Source: Dehalococcoidia bacterium UBA3254 (GTDB taxonomy: Bacteria > Chloroflexota > Dehalococcoidia > Dehalococcoidales > UBA3254). Taken from it: a stretch of DNA of 8,128 bases. The notes under the pieces are model-generated. The model ran no database searches. It was not told the DNA's origin and worked only from the letters and a program-made list of their open reading frames with translations. Location: contig DEUU01000260.1 in the NCBI GenBank assembly GCA_002362735.1, positions 1 through 8,128 of the forward strand. The letters are read 5' to 3'. Every line of letters begins with the position of its first letter. Position 1 is the first letter of the stretch. This document shows positions 3,865 to 8,128 of the stretch, one piece after another. Position numbers and translations under genes: made by a program.

Positions 3865-6264
3865 ATGCCTTTACTCTTTGTTTATAAAACGCTTAAAACC
3901 GCCGGAATCAGGGAAAAGTTACTCGGCCACGCGGTAAGTATTATCCAAAATCGCGCCGAACTTCAGGGTTTTAGAGTCTGCAATGAGGGCGGCGATTATC
4001 ATACCATAGTCCAGGATCAAAGATCGGTAGTATTTGGGGCACTTCTGAATGTAAGTGAGGAAGACTTACTAAAGCTTGATGAATGGGAGTCAGAGTATAA
4101 TCGCATCGAAGTACAGGTAAATGGCGTTCAGGCTTTTGTCTACCAGATGAAACCAGAATACTTGCGTGAACAGCAGAACCAGGAAACCGATGATACCGCC
4201 GCCGAAGAAGAAAAAATACTCGCCTTGGCGGTAGAGCGTTTTGAAACCTGCAAACAAAACGATCACCAGAAAAACGACTTCGATGAAGACCTGAAATTTA
4301 AATACGGCGACCAATGGCGTTTAGACGTAGCCCAGGATCGCCAAAACGATTATCGACCAATGCTGACCGTTAATCGGTGCGATAATTTCGTCAATGTCGT
4401 AGTCAATCAGGGTCTACAGAACCGGCCATCAATTAAGGTTCGGCCAAACGATGACCGATCCGACCCGATGACAGCGGATGTAATCGCCGGGCTTGTTCGT
4501 CATATCATCAACCAGCAAAAGGCCAAAATAGCCACGGATACCGCATTCGAACACGCGGTAAGCGGTGGTATGGGATTTGTAAGAATTCTTACCAAATATT
4601 GCGATGACTATAGTTTCGATCAGGAAGTATCCATTGAGCGCATAGAGAACCCATGCGCGGTATACTTCCCGGACCACGTAATTAAGGAACAGGATTATAG
4701 CGACGCCCCGTATTGTTTAATACGTCAAAAAATATCCAAGAAGGAATTCGAGGAAAAATGGCCGGATAAGCTCGATGAAGCAAACGGATTCCCGGCGTCT
4801 GTAGGTAACGAGTCATGGGTTGAAAAAGACGATGTGTTTATCGCGGAGTATTATGTTGTTGACAGAGAAGAAAAAACTATTTACCTATTACCTTCCGACA
4901 ATAACCATCAAAGCCCGTATCTTGCCAATGAAGTCCCGGAAGGCGTTACGCCATTGCGAGAGAGAACGACTTCAAAGAAAATTGTAAAATGGTACTTGAT
5001 GACGCAATGGAGTATTCTTGATAGTAAAGAAGTTCCGGGGGATCGAATCCCGATATTCCCGATTTTAGGCAAGGAAATGGTGATAAACGGGAAAAAGCAC
5101 TATATTTCCCTGATTCGGAACATGAAAGAAGTCCAGAAGATGTTTAATTATCTCTGGACGGCGTTTATCGAAGCCATTCAAAACGCTCCCAAAGCTCCTT
5201 TTATCGCCGAATATTCGCAGATTGCCAAACACAAAAAATACTGGGATACCGCGAATACTAAAAACTGGCCGTATCTGCCATATACCGCAAAAAAGGACAT
5301 CAGCGGGAATTATTTGCCGCCTCCACAGCGTCAATCGCCGCCGGACGCAGGGGCTTCTTTAATTACCGGGCTGCAATATGCTTCTGAATTTATGAAGGAT
5401 GTAACCGGTATCCAGGATGCCGCACTTGGAGCCGTCAGCAACGAACGCAGCGGTAAGGCAATTGAGGCACGCAAATCGCAATCGAATCTTTCAACGTACC
5501 ATTACATGAATAATTACTGTAACTCGTTGATTGCAATTGTTAATTACATTATACAGATTATCCCGGTAATATACGATACTCCTCGCGCTGTTCGAATAGT
5601 AGGCGAGGACATGGCAGATAAGGTAGTGTTAGTTAATCAGTTGCATCAAGACCCTGAGAATCCTTCTAGGTTATATGATCTAACTACCGGCAAATACAAT
5701 GTAATAGTTACTATAGGCCCAAGCTATGACACTCGCAGGATGGAAACAGCCGACATGTTGGGGAACCTGATGCAGACCGCGCCGCAGCTCACTATGATTT
5801 TCTTCGATATTCTCGCAAGAGTCATGGACATGCCGGGCGGTCAGGAAATTGCCGAAAGAGCCAAACGGTTTATCAACCAACAGTATCCAGGGGTTATTGC
5901 TGAGGAAGAAATGGGAACCCCGGAAGAGCAGTTGCGCCAGCAGGTCCAGCAGATGACCGCCGATGTCCAAAAACTCATGATGAAATCAGAAATTGACGAA
6001 CAGCAGAAACAACAACTATCTGAAATGTTGAAAGCAGCTAATGACGCTCTAAAGGACAAACAGGAACAGATTGCAGCAACAAGGGAAAACGCGATATTAA
6101 AAGCCGAGGTTGATACCTATAAAGCCAGGTTAGACCTTGAGAAAGAACGAATCAAACAACACACCGCTCACGTCGGAAAGGTAGTTGACGCAGCGGTGGC
6201 AATCAAAACCGCCAGAGATGGCGAGAAACCGGAGAAATCCGAGAAAGAAGGAAAAAATGAGTGA
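3865..6264 (+). CDS. P22-type portal protein with an N-terminal GGCT-like domain
   Basis: The 799-aa product joins two parts. Residues 1-95 form a gamma-glutamylcyclotransferase/AIG2-like domain: MPLLFVYKTLK at the start, then RAELQGFRV, VVFGALLNVSEEDLLKLDEW, E75, YNR (78-80) and a final strand QAFVYQM. In this family the Glu of LDxxE is the catalytic acid/base, present here as E75; the loop is normally YGS or YGT but here is YKT (7-9). A hydrophilic linker (~96-115) leads to a P22-type portal: QWRLDV (150-155), RPMLTVN (164-170), NRPSIKV (186-192), then IPIFPILGKE, IGPSYDTRRMETADML and a coiled-coil, Gln/Lys/Glu-rich tail (~680-799). The portal part is ~685 aa, close to P22 gp1 (725). Portals form the dodecameric DNA channel at one capsid vertex. 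The ATG at 3865 has GAGAGG (3853-3858) 6 bases upstream and begins exactly at the domain edge; an in-frame TTG at 3847 would add six residues. No internal start with a good site was seen, so this appears to be a true fusion. Confidence 0.92.
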   Translation: MPLLFVYKTLKTAGIREKLLGHAVSIIQNRAELQGFRVCNEGGDYHTIVQDQRSVVFGALLNVSEEDLLKLDEWESEYNRIEVQVNGVQAFVYQMKPEYLREQQNQETDDTAAEEEKILALAVERFETCKQNDHQKNDFDEDLKFKYGDQWRLDVAQDRQNDYRPMLTVNRCDNFVNVVVNQGLQNRPSIKVRPNDDRSDPMTADVIAGLVRHIINQQKAKIATDTAFEHAVSGGMGFVRILTKYCDDYSFDQEVSIERIENPCAVYFPDHVIKEQDYSDAPYCLIRQKISKKEFEEKWPDKLDEANGFPASVGNESWVEKDDVFIAEYYVVDREEKTIYLLPSDNNHQSPYLANEVPEGVTPLRERTTSKKIVKWYLMTQWSILDSKEVPGDRIPIFPILGKEMVINGKKHYISLIRNMKEVQKMFNYLWTAFIEAIQNAPKAPFIAEYSQIAKHKKYWDTANTKNWPYLPYTAKKDISGNYLPPPQRQSPPDAGASLITGLQYASEFMKDVTGIQDAALGAVSNERSGKAIEARKSQSNLSTYHYMNNYCNSLIAIVNYIIQIIPVIYDTPRAVRIVGEDMADKVVLVNQLHQDPENPSRLYDLTTGKYNVIVTIGPSYDTRRMETADMLGNLMQTAPQLTMIFFDILARVMDMPGGQEIAERAKRFINQQYPGVIAEEEMGTPEEQLRQQVQQMTADVQKLMMKSEIDEQQKQQLSEMLKAANDALKDKQEQIAATRENAILKAEVDTYKARLDLEKERIKQHTAHVGKVVDAAVAIKTARDGEKPEKSEKEGKNE

Positions 6265-7108
6265 CGAAAAGACCCCGGAACAACTGGCAGCCGAACAGCA
6301 AGCCACTGAAGAAGCAGCGCGTATTGCATCCGAAGAAGCCGCAAAAAAGGCGCAGAAGACACCAGAAGAGATCGCAGCCGAAGAGGCATCGGCAAAAAAA
6401 ATAGCAAACGACGAAGCCGCCGCAAAAATCGCCGAAGAAACCGAACGTAAGGCAAAAAACCAGGAAGCCGCCTGGCGTAGACTGCAACGGGAAAAAGCTG
6501 AAGCAACCGCTGAACGCGACGCATATAGGGCGCAAATGGCAAGACTATCAGAAGTAAATAACGATCAGCAAAACGGGAAGCCGCAGCGCGAACAGTTCGG
6601 CAATGACGCGGATTTTATCGAAGCACTGACGGATTACAAAGTAAATCTTGTCAGGCAGGAAAACGAAGTCAACCTAAGACGAATACAATCACAGAATCAG
6701 GCCGTACAATTTCAGCAGAAAGTAGATGAAGTAAGAACGGAATTGCAGGACTTTGACGAAGTGATCGCAAATAACCCTGTACGGTTCCAAAGGGAAACCC
6801 AGGAAGCCATACAGAGCAGCCCGGTCGCAGCCCATGTGGCGTATGAAATCGCCAAGGACATTGACCTCGCTGAACGCATCGCCGCCTTGCCGCCTATGCA
6901 GGCCGCAAGAGAAATAGGAAAAATCGAAGCACGTATCGAAGCGGAGAGAAAACAACGAAAACAGCCGAACCCCGCTTCGGCATCGAAGGCACCTGCACCA
7001 GTGACACCGCTGAAAACCAGCGGACCGGCAGCGCCTCGAAGTTCGCAGGAAATTTCAGATAGGGAATGGGTCGATCAACGAAGACGTAAAAAGTATTCAA
7101 ACGCATAA
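6257..7108 (+). CDS. capsid scaffolding protein
   Basis: The 283-aa product guides coat assembly and leaves the capsid before or during packaging. Residues ~8-95 are a low-complexity Ala/Glu/Lys coiled coil. The middle (~115-235) is helical, with NNPVRFQRETQ, AAHVAYEIAKDIDLAERIAAL and MQAAREIGKIEARIEAE, a pattern typical of scaffolds of P22/T7-like phages. A Pro/Ala linker (~237-262) is followed by a basic end, DREWVDQRRRKKYSNA. In P22 gp8 (303 aa) the basic C-terminal helices bind the coat, so this tail is the likely contact. The ATG at 6257 has AAGGA (6248-6252) just upstream and overlaps the portal stop by 8 bases (ATGAGTGA), implying coupling. The frame is open further upstream, but that part lies inside the portal gene. 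Confidence 0.88.
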   Translation: MSDEKTPEQLAAEQQATEEAARIASEEAAKKAQKTPEEIAAEEASAKKIANDEAAAKIAEETERKAKNQEAAWRRLQREKAEATAERDAYRAQMARLSEVNNDQQNGKPQREQFGNDADFIEALTDYKVNLVRQENEVNLRRIQSQNQAVQFQQKVDEVRTELQDFDEVIANNPVRFQRETQEAIQSSPVAAHVAYEIAKDIDLAERIAALPPMQAAREIGKIEARIEAERKQRKQPNPASASKAPAPVTPLKTSGPAAPRSSQEISDREWVDQRRRKKYSNA

Positions 7109-7126
7109 CACCGAAAGGATTGCTTT

Positions 7127-8128
7127 ATGGCAGATACAAGAGTAACCAACCTTGACGTAACCAGGGCCTTTGCTGAAGTTTTCCACAGCAATTGCATATA
7201 CGCCAAGAACATGAACGCCGAATACGAGAAAAATTTCGGCTCACAAGTCGGATTTGAAGGACAGAAGATAGGTCCCACACTGCAAATCCGTAATCCGATT
7301 AAAGTAAAATCGCGCACCGGTTGGGCAATGAGCACCCCGGATGTCAGCGAGGACTACGTGAACCTCACCGTCGATACTCCCATGGGTGTCGATCTAAAGT
7401 TCAGCGATGCCGAAATGCACACCACGCTTGATGATTTCGAAAAAAGATATGTCGAAGTCCCGGCGAAGCAGTTAGCCGCCGATGTAGACTTGGCTTGCGC
7501 GACGTATATGTTCAACCATACGCCGAACTGCATTGCATCGGGTAGCTTCGCAGTGCCTACCACGACCGATATTTATCTCGGCGCGGCTCAGTATTGCAAA
7601 GAAGCCCTGGTCCCCCATGGAAGCTTGCTGAAGGTAGGCGTCAGCCCTTACGCGGAACGCAAGATCGTCAACGGTTTGCAGGGTCAGTACAACCCGCAGG
7701 CGAATATCGCAAAAATGTATGAAACCGGTGTGATGAGTCAGGCCGCTGGTCTGGAATGGTATATGTCCCAGATTAATCCGGCTATCACCACCGGTACAAC
7801 CGCAGTCGGCGATACGCCCGTTGTCGGTACTTTCAGCACTTCCGCACCGACCACTCTGCCGTATACCAGTTCCACAACTTCGGGAACATGGAAAGCCGGC
7901 CAGGTGATTCAGATCGCCGGGCTTTATGATGTCAACTACGAAACCAAAACGCCGTATAGCAAACTGAAATCGTTTGTTATTACCGAAGACGCTACGGCGT
8001 CAGGCGGCGCTGGTGATCTTACGGTTTATCCTGCTATCAGGTTCAGCACAACCGACCCGAAGCAGAACTGCTATATTGCAGCAGGGTCTATCAATGGTGT
8101 GGGTATCACCCTCGGAGCAAGCGACCAG
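7127..8128 (+). CDS. P22-type major coat protein, partial at the right edge
   Basis: The visible 334 residues are the N-terminal part of the shell protein; P22 gp5 has 430. The product starts MADTRVTNLDVTRAFAEVFH, followed by features of the family: FEGQKIGPTLQIRNPIKVKS (43-62), then the HK97-like core. Residues ~220 onward (GTWKAGQVIQIAGLYDVN, LKSFVITEDAT, DLTVYPAIRF) correspond to the inserted I-domain typical of P22 coat proteins. The ATG has AAAGGA (7114-7119) 7 bases upstream and lies 18 bases after the scaffold stop. Capsomers of this protein assemble on the scaffold around the portal. No truncation other than the window edge is seen. Confidence 0.93.
   Translation, partial: MADTRVTNLDVTRAFAEVFHSNCIYAKNMNAEYEKNFGSQVGFEGQKIGPTLQIRNPIKVKSRTGWAMSTPDVSEDYVNLTVDTPMGVDLKFSDAEMHTTLDDFEKRYVEVPAKQLAADVDLACATYMFNHTPNCIASGSFAVPTTTDIYLGAAQYCKEALVPHGSLLKVGVSPYAERKIVNGLQGQYNPQANIAKMYETGVMSQAAGLEWYMSQINPAITTGTTAVGDTPVVGTFSTSAPTTLPYTSSTTSGTWKAGQVIQIAGLYDVNYETKTPYSKLKSFVITEDATASGGAGDLTVYPAIRFSTTDPKQNCYIAAGSINGVGITLGASDQ

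Noticed and set aside
6185..6256. Upstream extension of the scaffold frame
   Set aside because: It lies inside the portal gene, and the ATG at 6257 has a ribosome site and a typical overlap with the portal stop.
6168..6542. Long minus-strand frames rich in Arg/Leu or Phe/Cys opposite the scaffold
   Set aside because: They are shadows of the low-complexity Ala/Glu/Lys scaffold codons; their composition is unlike real proteins and they have no ribosome sites.
1..8128. tRNA genes, CRISPR arrays and insertion sequences
   Set aside because: No tRNA T-loop and anticodon arrangement, no regularly spaced repeats and no transposase or terminal inverted repeats were seen on either strand.

Overview
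This window is part of a tailed bacteriophage genome (free phage or prophage), most likely with a short-tailed, P22/Sf6-like head. The evidence is a co-directional run on the plus strand of a Sf6/PBSX-type terminase large subunit, a P22-type portal, an alanine/glutamate-rich scaffolding protein with a basic tail, and a P22-type coat protein that runs off the right edge. Nothing in the window identifies the bacterial host.

Layout. Positions 1-314 hold a minus-strand cluster of very small genes chained by ATGA overlaps (64 aa, 39 aa, and a third that leaves the window). Positions 315-967 are mostly non-coding. They contain an AT-rich stretch with a perfect 16-bp palindrome, direct repeats and a terminator-like hairpin, then a GC-richer patch. 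A possible 44-aa minus-strand membrane peptide (505-639) lies inside. From 968 everything reads rightward: a 164-aa protein that may be the terminase small subunit, a 217-base gap with three inverted repeats and a G tract, then two small unrecognised genes (89 and 98 aa), terminase large subunit, portal, scaffold and coat. From 1680 on the genes are nearly contiguous and probably form one late operon; most have a visible Shine-Dalgarno sequence.

How the genes fit together. The terminase recognises, cuts and pumps DNA through the portal ring. Scaffold and coat assemble the procapsid around that ring. The order (packaging, portal, scaffold, coat) is standard.

The most unusual feature is the portal gene. 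Its first ~95 residues are a gamma-glutamylcyclotransferase (GGCT/AIG2-like) domain, fused in frame to a full P22-type portal. The family's catalytic glutamate is kept (E75), but the glycine of the substrate loop is replaced by lysine (YKTL instead of YGTL). This would place a ring of twelve such domains at the DNA-entry vertex. A second oddity is in the terminase: the P-loop ends in GKD instead of GKS/T and the Walker B metal-binding acid is isoleucine, while the catalytic glutamate and the three nuclease aspartates remain. A third is a sharply bounded block of G-over-C excess on the plus strand, from about 1583 to 3420, that ends inside the terminase gene.
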